Below are positions 1 to 12,531 of a stretch of 64,000 nucleotides of DNA, in pieces. The stretch comes from Brachyhypopomus gauderio (Eukaryota; Chordata; Actinopteri; Gymnotiformes; Hypopomidae), in assembly GCF_052324685.1 (NCBI RefSeq), contig NC_135212.1, forward strand, positions 8,306,778-8,370,777. The letters are read 5' to 3'. The notes under the pieces are model-generated. The model ran no database searches, had not been told where the DNA came from, and saw only the letters and a list, made by a program, of their open reading frames with translations. The translations under genes were made by a program, and so were the position numbers. Position 1 is the stretch's first letter, and every line of letters starts with the position of its first letter.

Positions 1-768
1 TGTTGGCTGTAAGTAGTTCATGTAACAGTCACACTAAGTTGATCCCCAGATCTCATTTTGAGGTTTGACCTCTCGGTCTGGACTCAAATACTGGAGTAAT
101 TTATTACTTAATGCGGCAGCAAATGACCACGTTCCTGTAGATTCCTGTCAGAATTCTGGCAGCAAGCCTAACATTGTCCGTTAGGCTATGCTTTGAGCTC
201 TGACTCTCGAGGGTGCAGAATATATGACCACGTTTCCTCTGAGACAGTAAATGAAGCATGAAGCAGTTCCAGAAAATGAGTTCAAGATTAAATCACAATC
301 CCTCACTTGCAAATAAATTTTTTTAACATATTGGAATTGGATGGAGTGTGAAATTTTGTTCATGCCAGGCTAACTTTTATTTTGGCTTCAGCCACTGTAG
401 CAAATGTGGTTTCATGTGTGGAGAGACTCATCAGGGCCCCCTACAGGACAGAGTCACACACATTTGATTTATTTGTTCAAATCCCTTTCTGCTGGAGGAC
501 TGAGTGTGCGCATCGTATTCTCATATTTAAATCCTTACACAGTGAACACTGTTCATCTTACTCTGAAGAAAACAGATGATGGTTATCCAGCAGGATGTGA
601 AGTGACCATTTCATGCGTTATTATGCATTCACGGGCATTAAAAGTCTTTTAAGAGCCCAGTGTAAGGCTCCTGTATTGCTGAATATCAAACTAGAAAATA
701 ATGAGACTGGTATGACATTGTTTGGATTATGACTGTTGTGAGAGGTTTAGTTTTCTTTTTCCCCTCAG
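1..768 (+). other. Intron of the TMTC-type gene (partial)
   Basis: This stretch lies upstream of the terminal TMTC coding exon and ends in a clear polypyrimidine tract and CAG acceptor at 766-768. I see no further TPR-coding exon in it and no repeat that I recognise. The short open frames at 382-652 do not resemble known proteins and are probably chance. Confidence 0.6.
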
Positions 769-948
769 TACCCTGCAGCCCTGATGAATCTAGGGGCAAT
801 CCTTCACCTCAATGGCAAACTTCAGGAAGCAGAAGCCAATTACCTGAAAGCTCTGCAGCTGAAACCTGATGACACGATCACCCAGTCCAACCTGCGCAAG
901 CTGTGGAATATCATGGAGAAGCAGGGCCTGAGGACACTGGCCCCGTGA
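769..948 (+). CDS. tmtc2: Terminal coding exon of a TMTC-family TPR protein (probably TMTC2)
   Basis: The exon follows a polypyrimidine/CAG acceptor and encodes 59 residues and a TGA stop. The peptide starts YPAALMNLGAILHLNGK, continues through AEANYLKALQLKPDD and ends near LWNIMEKQGLRTLAP. The spacing of ALMNLG, A-NYLKAL and LKPDD is that of one tetratricopeptide repeat followed by a short capping helix. TMTC proteins are multipass ER membrane proteins with C-terminal TPRs, implicated in O-mannosylation of cadherins and in ER calcium handling; only the last TPR is in this window. The C-terminus fits TMTC2 better than TMTC1 or TMTC4 as I remember them, but the paralogue is not certain from 59 residues. 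Earlier exons lie beyond the left edge. Confidence 0.72.
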   Translation, partial: YPAALMNLGAILHLNGKLQEAEANYLKALQLKPDDTITQSNLRKLWNIMEKQGLRTLAP

Positions 949-2950
949 CTAATGGACTACACTTGGTTTTAAAATGCCCTCTTCCTGCTGAGGTGATTCA
1001 TGGCCTGAGCAAGCCACCAAGAGTTAGAGCTTTCTCCTCATAAGTGGTATCACATTTGGTACATTTCAGAACTACAACTTCAAACTTGAAGAACTTGTGT
1101 GGGAACCAGAATTCTCAGCAGGAGTGCTGAACTTGGTGTAGGCCATTGGTAGATACTTGAAGTCTCTTCATACTTTAAATATGACTTAGTCAACCAATGT
1201 TTAATGGTGTAATGGTGGTTTAATGTGGGGCAATATTTGCCCTGAAGAATGCAAGACTAGGCAAGAATGAGATTAAGTAGAAGCGTATTAAGATTGTGCC
1301 ACAGCGCTGAATTCTTATGATTTAAACCTCTAATCTTTAAGCCTTGAATTCTTTGCTCAGAAGACTTTTTCATATGATCCTATTCACAGATTAACAACGC
1401 AATTATTGCAAAATTACATAAATCTTAGAATTACAGTACAGTAAGCTACAAGTAGCCTGAAGGAAAATTGAAATATGTCAAGATGTTTGTTCACATTTTC
1501 TAAATCTTACTGCAGTATTAAAACACTGGGTTAGGGTTAGCGTTAGTGTTAACCTTAATACCACTCTTCTGCTTTGCTAACAAAATGATTTGTTTAAGAC
1601 TGACACCAATCTAAAACAGAAAAAGTAAAAAAAAGAGGTCATTATGAGGTAATGTACAGAACTGGTATAAATGGATGTTCATAACAGGTGATGTTTCAGG
1701 ATGATATGGACTTATAGTTCAGTTTTACATCCAGTTTTAGACCAGCTGCTACATAAGTCTCATAGTAAATTCATTAATGTGATACTTTACTATTATGGTC
1801 CAAAGTTCTGCATGTGTGTGTCCCACAGCCTGCAGTCTGTGTTCAATCATGAAACATCAGTAGAAATGCAGGCTTGTTTATTAATTTCCATATTTTGCTG
1901 AAGAAGCAATCACATCTCCTCTGCTCCTGATCATTAGCCTTTACATACATGAACAACTTGATGGAGTAATAGCACAACTCTGAACTTGGACAGTTATTAC
2001 TTCTTCAACATACACGCTTGCTTCTTATGCAATATAGTCTAGATGTGCCAAAAGTGAGATTAATGGTAAGTCAATACTAGACTGATAACATCATTTGGAG
2101 TCTGAATATTATCATACTGGGGTGTGTTCGGAGCCTGTACATTATCATGATTGCATTACCTTTTTGGAGTAAGAGGACTGTACAAATGCCCAATGAGTGA
2201 AATGACCTTTGACCTTATGCATTCTGCTTGTGTTGCTAAGGCTGTGTAGTTAGAACGGATTACGGGACGTGGCAGTGGTGCACATGAGCCTATAGTTTTT
2301 GCTACTATATGACCATGTGGATTGTCCTTCATTCAGCCCCACAGCAAGACTGTAGCAGATCCAAACCACTCTGGAATCATGACTAGTAAATTATAACATT
2401 GAATGCAAAGCTTTGGCAGTTTTCTAACCAAATATAAAACACTTTGCACTCATCCAACAATGCACAGCCATATGCACAGCCGTAGGTTTGTAAGGGGATG
2501 TTTTGTCATTTTGGAATATTTTCACAATTTGTATGTGTCTCGTACTGAAATGTTGCATTTAAATTAAATCTAATGAGGCAAATGAAATGCTGGCAGTGAT
2601 TCAATGTTGCAAAGGAATATGCCTGGCACCCTCCCCCTCTAGTCATGTCTAGGGTCATGTCTAGGGTCATGTCGGGTCATGTCTAGGGTCGTTTCTAGGG
2701 TCATGTCGGGTCATGTCTTACATTGTTGTTCAGCATCTGGTTGTCATATTTGTACATTTTCTATGAGTATATAACATGTAACTAATCTTTTTGTACAGTA
2801 GTCACCTGTTTCACTCACATTGCTTTCACTTATTTCAAGTCAATTTGACTGTTTTTAAAGTTTTTCTTTATATATGAAGGTCCTATTGTTTGGTATTTAG
2901 CTGATTTAATTGCTTAATTTATTTCCTTTTTATTGTCTTGTACAAATAAA
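949..2950 (+). other. Probable 3' UTR of the TMTC gene
   Basis: Non-coding, AT-rich sequence follows the TGA at 946-948. An AATAAA at 2945-2950 is the first convincing polyadenylation signal next to a GT-rich stretch, so the UTR could be about 2 kb. A short TTAGGG-like tract (about 1528-1556) and a GGTCATGTCTAG repeat sit within it. The true UTR end is not proven. Confidence 0.4.
2640..2719. repeat. Short minisatellite, GGTCATGTCTAG-type
   Basis: About seven imperfect copies of a 9-13 bp unit (GGTCATGTCTAG or GGTCATGTC) follow one another. This is simple tandem DNA with no coding or regulatory feature visible. Confidence 0.7.
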
Positions 2951-3027
2951 CCAGCTGGCACTGTGTTGTATGTCAACCATGCACTTGGGACTAGTTGATC
3001 CATTCTTTGTTTCTGAGCAAACAGATG

Positions 3028-3150
3028 TAAGACACGGTTACCAGAAACCCCTCCCTTAACCCCACCCTCTCTTAACCCCTCCCTTAACCCCACCCTCTCC
3101 TAGCCCATCCCTTAAACCCACTCCTAACCCTACCCCTACCCTCACCCATA
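3028..3150. repeat. C-rich degenerate TTAACCCC/CCTAACCC repeat
   Basis: Runs of TTAACCCCTCCC and CTAACCCTACCC alternate here. They resemble degenerate interstitial telomere-like repeats. Shorter matches occur near 3655-3690 and 5140. Confidence 0.5.
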
Positions 3151-3183
3151 CTCTCAATCATTATTTTCAGAACAGTTGGGTGG

Positions 3184-3340
3184 TGTCTGAATGGTTTACG
3201 TGTTTGGGAGGTGTCTGTATGGTTTACCTGGTTGGGAGGTGTCTGTGTGGTTTACGTGTTTGGCTGGTGTCTGTATGGTTTATGTGTTTGGGAGGTGTGT
3301 GTATGGTTTACCTGTTTGGGAGGTGTCTGTATGGGTAACC
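3184..3340 (+). repeat. 28-bp minisatellite
   Basis: Five to six copies of a 28-bp unit built around GTCTGTATGGTTTACCTG and TTTGGGAGGT are arranged in tandem with scattered substitutions. Because 28 is not a multiple of 3, the two overlapping open frames here (MVYVFGRCLYG-type and MSVWFTWLGG-type) are by-products of the repeat. Confidence 0.85.
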
Positions 3341-5529
3341 CCATTCAGTTTCATTTCTCCTCAACCAGCTTCCTCCTATGGTGCTTTAGTGGAGATGGAA
3401 ATCAACGTTTCCTGGAGTAGTGAAACTGATCAGACAGCCAGTGTAACAACTGATTTGAAAAACGGAAGGAAATAATTCTGAATATTATCATTTAGATTAC
3501 TATTTTATTACAGCAAATGTATTATACATAGTTTAAAGAAGATTATAGGCTGTGTTTTATATTAGCAGAGCTGATTTTTTATTTAGAGGCCTGTGGCTCT
3601 GTAGTGCTGTGGCTTCATCCTCTGAAGCCCACTGCTGACTCTTGATACAGATGGTTAGGGTTGGGGTTAGAGCCTAACACTAACCCTAGATGGGTCCTGA
3701 CAGGTCCCAGTGGCTGTATCCTGAGTGTGTTCACCATGTCTTTGTGTGTAATACAGACAGCATTTGTCCTGTGCGTTCTCTGTCACCTTTGTTAGTGTGT
3801 ATCTCACTCCGTGCAAATGAAAAATGAGATTTGTGTGGTTTTGTCTTATCTCAGGGATTTCAGATGGTCATTGCAGAAAAGTGCTCACTGAGCACTGAGA
3901 GTTTACTAAATTAAGAAAATTTTATTTTTTGAAGTTTGTTGTTTTTGTATAAATTATCAATTTGTAGCCTTTCTTCCCATTTTGTAATATTATGACAAAG
4001 TATGTGCCAGACTGAACTTTTCCTGTCACCTTTTCCATAATAAAGTTCTGCTGTGTTGCTTTTTTCTCTAGACTTTTCATTATCATGAGACGCTAGATTG
4101 CTGTGAGTTTCTAGAACTTTCCTTGTGTATTTGGTCATATTTATGTGTTTGTTTGTAAACCTAGTTAATTTAGTGCATCTAGTAATCTAGTGAATGCTGG
4201 AGTCATACTAAGGATGATCATATGAATATTAGGGGGGAAAGCTGCGTAGTACGAGGAGAGGCTGATGATCCTCACACGTTCCTCACGTGGTCCACATGTT
4301 CCTCTCCTCTCATTTTTCTCATGACATCACACCATGGGCCGTGTTTATTTAAAACATGTAGGGCATTTTTATTAAGACGCATTGAATGGATTTAACATGG
4401 TTCACAAACCAAAAATCTCTGTACATGATGGTCAAGCACGCTTGAGTCAGCAGGAAGTGTGAGCAGGATGGAAAATCCCAGTCTGTACCCATTTGTCTGA
4501 AATGATGCTGCAGACAGCACTGTTGGCTTTGGTGTGTTATGGTGATGCAGGCTTTACAATGACCCACTTACTTTCTACATCATAAAAGTGGTGAAAACCG
4601 GACATGAAGAATCAATATTATTATTGTCTATATTACATCTGTTTTTTTGTCTGGCCTGAATCAGCTTAAGTAGCACTGGTTGTGGAGTCCTGTAGCAAAA
4701 TGCCTTCCATATTAATATTATTGTCCATATTGATATTAATCTTGTTTTAATATTAGTGTTCATATTAATTAGTGTCCAAATATTAGTGTCTATATTAATA
4801 TTAGTGTTCATATGAGTTTCAGTGTAGCTCCTGAATAATTTAGTTACTAAATAATATGCCTTAACAGTATTAACAATATAATCAACTGGAGTTAAAGAGG
4901 TTAGATTCCTCTATCCATCCATTAACATCTGCTTATCCGGGTCACAGGGGCAGTTGCCTAAGCCAGGCTTCATCTAAAATCTGAAATGGACTTTTTGGCG
5001 TAAGTCCACATGCTGTTACTCCATTTCCACATTGCTGCTTTGATATATTGGGTAAAACGGTTCTGGTTGCAGCTGGCCAATGTGTTCTATTACATGGCAG
5101 TACACACTTAAGAGCTACTATGCACACTGGTGACTGTGACCCTAACCCTTGTCTTTAAAAAGCCTCTTCCATTATGAGAGCTCCCATTCTTGGTGATCTG
5201 ATTTCCTGATCCTGTATCAATAAATGCTCTTTCAAGTCTGGGAATTGGTACATTGTGGATTGTCTGTGTCTAACACAGTAGGAAATCATCAACATCTGTT
5301 TCCTGTTTCTCTAACCCAACTGATCAGGACAATATTGCCTTCTGCATTAAGGTCCCTATAGTAAAGGCAAGGAGCGAAGGAGTTTCCTTATGAACATCTT
5401 CTTCTTATTATATTGTTACGTGGCATATCTGCTTGCTGTTATCAAGCAATTATTGTCAGGAATGCACAAAGGCACCATGAGTCTTTGATCTAGCTGGCAA
5501 AATCCGCTGTGTCCGGGTATCCATTCAGG
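3341..5529. other. Intergenic sequence without recognisable genes
   Basis: Ordinary AT-rich DNA. A degenerate TATTAATATTAGTGTTCA-type AT-rich tandem tract lies at about 4706-4815. A CATCCATTAACATCTGCTTATCC segment near 4911-4965 is similar to a dispersed fish repeat. No ORF here shows conserved protein features. Confidence 0.5.
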
Positions 5530-5945
5530 GTCTTCAGTGGAGCTGTGGTCCATCACTCACCCTCTCCCTCCACACTGTACAACGGAGCTGTGGTCCATCA
5601 CCCACCCTTTCCCTCCACACTGTACAGTGGAGCTGTGGTCCATCACCCTCCCTCTCCCTCCGCACTGTACAGTGGAGCTGTGGTCCATCACCCACCCTCT
5701 CCCTCCACACTGTACAGTGGATCTGTGGTCCATCACCCACCCTCTCCCTCCACACTGCACAGTGGAGCTGTGGTCCATCACCCACCCTCTCCCTCCGCAC
5801 TGTACAGTGGAGCTGTGGTCCATCACCCACCCCCTCCCTCCTCACTGCACAGTGGAGCTGTGTTCCATCACCCACCCTCTCCCTCCGCACTGCACAGTGG
5901 AGCAGTGATCCATCACCCACCCTCTCCCTCCACACTGTACAGTGG
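5530..5945 (+). repeat. 45-bp minisatellite, about nine copies
   Basis: A 45-bp unit (GGAGCTGTGGTCCATCACCC, then CTCCCTCC and CACTGTACAGT) repeats about nine times with a few substitutions. Since 45 is divisible by 3 and the unit has no stop codon in several frames, long ORFs appear on both strands (157 and 158 aa, with 15-residue periodicity). No start context, splice signals or conserved domain support translation. Confidence 0.9.
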
Positions 5946-6335
5946 GAGCAGCTGCATGGCAGAAGAAGCACTAGGAGGGTGAATATGCTCCGTGGGACAT
6001 CACATCTCATCAGGCTGTTTTGTTTAGTTTGATTGTTTGGCTGGTTAGTTGGCTTTTTTTCTAGTGTCTGATCTGGTTGTCAGATTAATGTGGTGTGATA
6101 GGGAAATTGAAAAGTGTTCTCAGTACTTCAGTGGAGTTTTTGACAGCATGTGGGTTACAAATGTGGATTCTGTTTAGCTTTCCAAAACCTTTTTAGATAT
6201 TTGCTCTGTTGCCCTATGCTAAGGAAAATAATTAAAATTCAGTACTTTTTTCAACATTGTATGTTTTGCTCCTACTCTGTGAACACCATAGTTCTTCAGA
6301 ATCAGTGCTGAAGAGGCACGCTCTACACACACTAA

Positions 6336-6338
<3 letters not shown>

Positions 6339-6400
<62 letters not shown>
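6339..6400. repeat. (CA)n microsatellite
   Basis: An essentially uninterrupted CA dinucleotide run of about 31 units. Poly-Thr/His and poly-Val/Cys ORFs crossing it are artefacts. Confidence 0.95.
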
Positions 6401-6401
<1 letters not shown>

Positions 6402-6700
6402 CATACACGCCATTAAAAACGTGTAAAAAAGTGTGCTGTTGGGAAAGACTTTAGCACTTCCAAAAATATACCTAACATTTAACATAAATGGAGCTTGACG
6501 GACAGCAGACACACATCTCACTATTCCATGTGAACAGCTCACACTAGAATCATGCAATTTCCTACTGGAATGTGTTTCACGCCTTTTCCTACTGCAGTGG
6601 TTCCCAAACATTTTCTGCCGTGCCCCCCTTTAGTAGATAAGAATATTTTTGCGCCCCCCCTACACACACACCCCCATATTGACACATGTGCACGTTTTAT

Positions 6701-7387
6701 GCCTGGTTTATACTTGACGCGTCGCGAGGGTCCACGCAGCGAAAATGACGTAATCGCGGTGGCTCCGCACGTGCGCAAGGCCTCGCGCGCTGTCAATTCG
6801 CGAGGTCGTGCACCTCTCGAATTTTGTAACTTCGCGCACGCCGCGCCTCAGCGCAATGAACAAAGTCACGTTTGCAAGGTTCATCACCTCTATAAGGTGG
6901 AATTCAAGCACTTGTACGTCACGTTCAAGGTCCATTTAAATATTTCCCAGCACGTTAAACTTAATTAAGTTAAATATTTATACATATACTCGAAATAATC
7001 CGCTTTTTAATCACATTATTTAATGGTTATTTATTTTCAAAACGCCCGATCTTAACGTCTTCACGTTCTCTCATGTTTCGTCCTGGAATTACAAGAGGCT
7101 CGTATTTGTTAACGTAATACAAGAGAACTGTTCAGTCAGACAGATATTTGTTGTGAAACGAAGTAGTTACAATTTCAAGCATTTTCAAGTACTTTAGCCT
7201 AAATTCAAACCTGAAACACAAAGCAACATTAAAATTCGTCAGGTAAATTTTTCTTCCCGTTTTTAATGTGTGTTTCTTTATACTACCACATATCGTTTCG
7301 GACAAAACTACAAAGAATGTGACGCGGCTAGTATAAACGCCTCCACCATTCGCGCAGATTCATAGATGTATATTTCTATCTATATAG

Positions 7388-7449
<62 letters not shown>

Positions 7450-7652
7450 TTATTTTTATGCCTGGTGTAGCGTCAGGTAAAAATGTTCTTTCACCGGTTT
7501 TGCAGGGGTTTTTTATTCTCCACTGCCACCTATCGTTTCGGAGAACACTGCAGTGAAGCTCACGCAAGTATAAACGCCTCCACCGTTCGTGCAGGGTTGC
7601 GCGAAGTGGGCGGAGTCACACGCTACAGTCACTCGCGAAAGTAAAACCAGGC
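6701..7652. mobile_element. Nested CpG-rich inverted-end element (family also at 27.3 and 58.5 kb)
   Basis: The inverted ends read GCCTGGTTTATACTT at 6701 and a near-complement ending CCAGGC at 7652. The first 200 bp are rich in CGCG and match, in reverse, the segment 58463-59088 and, more weakly, 27305-27560. An internal partial duplication (about 7238-7365 and 7473-7600) repeats the TATCGTTTCGGA and TATAAACGCCTCCACC motifs. No coding capacity. The superfamily is not assigned. Confidence 0.65.
7391..7450. repeat. Compound (GT)n(TA)n microsatellite
   Basis: About 19 GT units pass directly into about 10 TA units inside the nested element. Confidence 0.9.
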
Positions 7653-8311
7653 TTTACTTCCAAGCTCCGCGCCCCCCCTGCAATAGCTCTGCGCCCCACC
7701 TAGGGGGCGCGCCCCCCACTTTGGGAACCACTGTCCTACTGGATGTTTTTTCATGGTAATCCGTTCAAGGTGAACGTTCTGTCTCTGATGGTTGCGCTGG
7801 ATCATCAGGTTCTTCTGTGGAGTGGAGAGGGGAGCACACAAAGCACCCCGCTGGGGCAGGAATCTGGGCAGAACGTATAGTGAAACATTTAGCCCTGTAA
7901 CACTAATAATGGGGAATAATGATGACAACCACAGCCCTGTGTGTTGCTCACTGGAAACTGGGAAACATGATGGTGGTCTTTTATCATGATGCAACTGTCT
8001 GCATTAACTAGAGTTGGTCTGTTCTCTGGCGTAAGTGCTGTTTGGTGATCCAGTATATATGACAAACATAGGAAGGTTCTGCCCACTTGGGAAAGATCTT
8101 CCTCTACTGCAGCATGGCGGGATACAGTTCACCACAAAGAAAGCTCTGGTCACACTGGAATATTTGGCTGAGGCTGTACATCATCCAGGTGTCTGTCCTA
8201 TCAGTAAATGAGTAGTGTGTAGGAGGTTAGATCGATCTATAACTTTATTTACCCCAGAGGAAAACTGACATTATTGATTATTTCGAGCATAGTGAAGGCA
8301 CACTGAAGGCG

Positions 8312-8610
8312 TGTGTGACGGGCAGGGGTGAGCAACTAAAAGGAAGCGATCACGCCAAGTCTCAGGGAAAAAGGATGGTTTAATAGAAAGTGTGCAAACC
8401 AAAAACCCGTGCAATATCTCCAAATTAAGGATATAATGACCAGCGGTCAACTGGTACAAAGACAAGACATATATAGGCAAACAAACGACCCTCAGGTGAG
8501 ACGGATCACAGGCTCCGCCCACCTGAGGGACGCACATGAGGTCACAAAACAATAACAACAACAGCCGCTGTGGGCGGAGGCGGCCGGTAGGGGGACGCCT
8601 CACAGTGACA
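8312..8610 (-). mobile_element. Solo LTR (family 1), minus orientation
   Basis: The segment begins TGTGACGGGCAGG and ends CAGTGACA. It is a reverse-orientation relative of the solo LTR at 36726-37018: shared blocks include the CCTCAGGTG/CACCTGAGG motif, GACATATATAGGC (TATA-like) and CAGCGGTCAACTGGTACAAAGAC. The flanking 5-mers do not match, so the target duplication has decayed or the ends are slightly off. The 128-aa frame across it is a shadow. Confidence 0.7.
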
Positions 8611-10977
8611 AAGAGCACATGGAACAAAACCAGGAAGTAAACCAAAACAAGAAGCATATGATACTACAATGCCAGAGAGGGCAGATCATGTCCGAAATAA
8701 ATAATAATCCATGGGGATTTTAACGCCATTCAACATGTGCCTGTATGCATGGCTGTTCAGTGGATAACCAAATTGGGTTTAAACTGAGAAGTGACTAACA
8801 GAGTCCAGATCTACTTTGTTATCCACCAACTGCAAAAAACTGCAGTTTGTGATTTTGCTTTAATCAGGTTCTATGTCAATATACTAAAGGAGCGGTAGCC
8901 ACAAAAGGCTCACATTCCCCTGCTTTGCTTCTTGTTAATTTGCTCACTTTCACTCACTTTTTTTGTTCCACCTGTTCCACTTTGCTCTGTTCTGGACTCA
9001 CGCGAGGAGTTGGGGTGTGGTGGGGATGAAAATGATCACAGCTCCACACATGGATGGAAGTACCCAGTGTCAGTCATCTGAGGAAGTACTTCTCTTCCGG
9101 CTGTGCAGACAGCTAGACACTGGTCCAGAAGAAGACAGAATGGTGTTTGGAGAGAAGACCAGGAAGAACATGTGTTTTAGCCAGGAAAACCTAAGCTGGC
9201 ATGTGGCGTGGTGCTGAGTGTTGGGAGATATGAGTATCTCCTCTGGTGAGGTCATATCCTCCTGACATTTTGTAACACCACATGTACCTCACTTGCCCAG
9301 TTAATCAGCTCTCTTGGAGAGTTCTTGTTTCCCAAGCTACTTCAGTTTACTGAATTTCCCACTCGTGGGATCAATAAAGGTGATTCAATTCATGGCTTAA
9401 ATAAGTTACTCACCTATTATATTATAGAGTGAACACTACATTCCTACTATAGACTCCTATTCTTACTTCATCAAAGTAAGGCCTGTTCAGGATTTAGGAT
9501 ATATTACACTATGTAGTTTTTTCATTGTTTGAAAATATAATTTTCCTAAAATAAAAATTCCTTCAAGTATTGTCATGCAGATTGTATTCTATATATAATT
9601 CTTTCAGTGTAGGAATAATAGGAATATATGCATTTAGACTGTAGCCACTTCAATCTTGTCAGGAATCTACTGATAAAACTGATTTAAACTTATGTAATTT
9701 TGAGTTGAATCAGATTATTTCAGACTTGTTGATTGACAGATACAGGTTTATGCAATAAGGTTGTGCTGGATAGTGGCTGGATGCTGGAATGAGCTGAGTC
9801 ATGGTGTTCAGGCGTCCCGCCATGCGAGCTCCCCCCCTCTAGGCCCTTCCTCCACATCCACATTCCACTCACTTACCCCACAAAACTCTGCTTTGTTCAA
9901 GTTTCTTCATTTGGTTTCAGCCTTTATCTGGGGGTGAAGCTTTCAGTGATCTTTTCACCCAATAATGAGGAATGTAACTTATTCCAGCACCAAAACACTG
10001 ACCTGATCAAAGATTTAAGGCAAATGAAAAATTTAAAGAAGCAAGATGCAATAATTTTAATGATATAATTAAGAGATTAAATTTAAAAATATGTTGTGCA
10101 AAAGTGTGTGTTTGTGTGTGTGTGTGTGTGTTTCATTCTTATTTCAGCTATGGTGAGTGACAATGTTGCCTTTTTCAAAATCCTCTCTCCGCCATTTCCA
10201 AATTCCTTGCTCTCTCAGCTGGGCAGACTTTTGACCTGATGCTCTTCTACTACAGCTTTTCTGTTCGCCCACGTCATAAATATCACATGACGTCCTGGTT
10301 TTGATCACCTTTATAGGGCAGACCTTGATATTTTATCATGATACAGCAGCCTTTATGGCAGTCAAGTAAGTTCAAGCATGCTTGTATTTGTACTGCAAAC
10401 ATACTGATGTTCAGTTTTTACTAATACATGATTTTAGCATCTACATGTCTTTTATGCCCTTACTTGAAGACTGTTGGTAAATATTATGAATGTGTAATAA
10501 ATGTCAAAGCAGCTGCAGCCTTATCCCTCTTCATTTAATCAAAGCCCTCCTAACTAGTCGATGTCATAATGGCCTTCACACACATCTGAACACAGCAGTA
10601 CAAACCTGCTGTAGACAAGGCAATGTCATGTATCACTCCAGGAGATGTGTTGCACAGAGAGCTTAGATACACACAGATGTTCACTGAATTAGCAACAGAT
10701 GTCTCACGCAGGGTTTTATCCTGAGGAACTCACAATTGCACTGGAAGCAAAGCCATTAAGGCAGTTCAGTGGGATAAACTCAAGAGGGTAAATCTCAGAG
10801 GGTTGAATTCAGTAAATTTAATTCAGAGGGCTGAATTCAGAAGGTTACCTTAGAGGGTTAAATTCAGAATAAATGAATGTATCAAATTTAATTTCATGCA
10901 GCACCTTTCAAGGAACCATATATCACTTTACAAATAACATACACAATTTTAAGATGACAATGCAATGTGTGTGCATT

Positions 10978-10978
<1 letters not shown>
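8611..10978. other. Gene-free stretch
   Basis: No conserved coding sequence was found. A GAATTTCCC...GGGATCAATAAAG motif near 9350-9380 resembles the 3' tail of fish LINEs. A short GT run lies at about 10105-10130, and an imperfect GAATTCAGAGGGTTA-type tandem tract at about 10785-10868. Confidence 0.45.

Positions 10979-11042
<64 letters not shown>
10979..11042. repeat. (GT)n microsatellite
   Basis: Uninterrupted GT run of about 32 units. Confidence 0.95.
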
Positions 11043-11045
<3 letters not shown>

Positions 11046-11432
11046 CGTCATTCATATCAGCTGTTCCTTGTCTCATTATTGTGATGTGTTCCACTTAGTC
11101 AGATAAAGTGGCTGGACCATGTGGGGATATTTTGCTGGAGTGTTTTCATATTCACCACTAATTGTGTGAACACAGTTAAAAGACTTTGAATTTATGTAAA
11201 ATGGACTGATTGCTCAGAACCTCTGGAGTGCTGGACTCTGGAGTCCTGCACGAGTAGCATACAGTAGCATTCATAGAACACTACTGACAGGATTATTTTA
11301 GCCCAAGACAAGCTTCACAGCTCAAACAGGCAGTAGCACCAGACTGGGAGGATGATGAGGACTGCAGTTTCTGCAAGACTGGTGCTGAGAGCACAGTGAG
11401 GCAGCAGTGATGAGAAAAGTAAAGAGTCAATG

Positions 11433-11435
<3 letters not shown>

Positions 11436-11504
<69 letters not shown>
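11436..11504. repeat. (TA)n microsatellite
   Basis: Uninterrupted TA run immediately left of a Tc1-like remnant. Such remnants often border TA runs because Tc1 elements insert at TA. Confidence 0.95.
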
Positions 11505-11507
<3 letters not shown>

Positions 11508-11524
11508 TCCAGTGGTTTGGTGGC

Positions 11525-12531
11525 TATATTGCCAAAAGTATTCGTGCATCTTCCTTGACTCACATATGAGCTTAAGTGACATCCAATTCCTAATGCATAT
11601 GGTTCAATATGACATTGGTCCACCCTTTGCAGCTAGTACAGCTTCAGCTCTTCTGGGAAGGCTGTCTACAAGGTTTGGGAGTGTGTTTATGGGAATTTTT
11701 GACCATTCTTCCAGAAGCGCATTTGCGAGGTCATGTTGGACGCGAAAGCCTGGCTCTCAGTCTCTGCTCTAATTCATCCCAAAGGTGTTCTATCGGGTTG
11801 AGGTCAGGACTCTGTGCAGGCCAGTCAAGTTCATCCACACCAGACTCTGCAATCCATGTCCTTATGGACCTTGCTTTGTGCACTGGTGCACAGTCATGTT
11901 GAAAGAGGAAGGGGCCAGCTCCAAACTGTTCTCACAAAGTTGGGAGCATGGAATTGTCCAAAATGTCTTGGTATGCTGAAGCATTCAGAGTTCCTTTCAC
12001 TGGAACTACAGCTCCTGAAAAACAACCCCACTCCATAATCCCCTCCACCAAACTTTACACTTGGACAATGCAGTCAGACAAGTACCGTTCTCATGGCAAC
12101 CGCCAAACCCAGACTCGTCCATTAGATTGCCAGATGGAGAAGCACCATTCGTCACTCCAGAGAACATGACTCCATTGCTCTAGAGTCCAGTGGCAGCGTG
12201 CTTTACACCACTGCCTCCAATGCAAAACGCACTTGGTGATGAATGGCTTGGATGCAGCTGCTCGACCATGGAAACCCATTCCATGAAGCTCTCCGTGCAT
12301 TGTTCTTGAGCTAATCTAAAGGGCACATGAAGTTTGGATGTCTGTAGTGATTGACTCTGCAGAAAGTTGGCGATCTCTTCACACTATACTCTTCAGCATC
12401 TGCTGACCCCGCTCCGTCAGTTTACGTGGCCTACCTCTTTGTGCCTGAGTTGTTGTCATTCCCAAACACTTCCATTTTCTTATAATACAGCTGACAGTTG
12501 ACTGGAATATTTAGGAACAAGGAAATTTCAT
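11525..12531 (-). pseudogene. Degenerate Tc1-like transposase relic
   Basis: The left end reads TATATTGCCAAAAGTATTCG, typical of fish Tc1 inverted repeats. On the minus strand the block at 11775-11835 translates as WPAQSPDLNPIEHLW, the region holding the last catalytic residue of Tc1 DDE transposases. A TLTERGQQML-like HTH-proximal block lies near 12400. Several frameshifts and stops break the frame, and the right end is replaced at about 12532 by a G-rich hAT-like segment. It is a dead copy. Confidence 0.8.

Larger units (their letters stand above)
6595..7733. mobile_element. Non-autonomous hAT element with 8-bp target duplication
   Basis: The ends are inverted (CAGTGGTTCCCAAA at 6595 and its complement ending at 7733), and C-rich subterminal sequence follows each end. 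Exact 8-bp direct repeats TCCTACTG flank it at 6587-6594 and 7734-7741, which is diagnostic of hAT transposition. No transposase frame is present. A second, GC-rich inverted-end element (6701-7652) occupies most of the interior, and a (GT)n(TA)n tract lies inside that. Confidence 0.88.

Noticed and set aside
5509..6010. 157- and 158-codon ORFs on opposite strands
   Set aside because: Both arise from the 45-bp tandem unit, and the repetition explains the open frames fully.
6257..6611. ORFs rich in Thr/His or Val/Cys across the (CA)n tract, and similar ones at 10873-11106, 52386-52610 and 60502-60831
   Set aside because: They are translations of dinucleotide repeats with no domain, splice or start support.
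6552..6968. 138-codon plus-strand ORF
   Set aside because: It lies across the terminus of a hAT element and the nested CpG-rich repeat and has no protein-like features.
8271..8657. 128-codon minus ORF and the related frame at 36735-37022
   Set aside because: Both coincide with solo LTRs of the same family; the similarity is that of the LTR, not of a gene.
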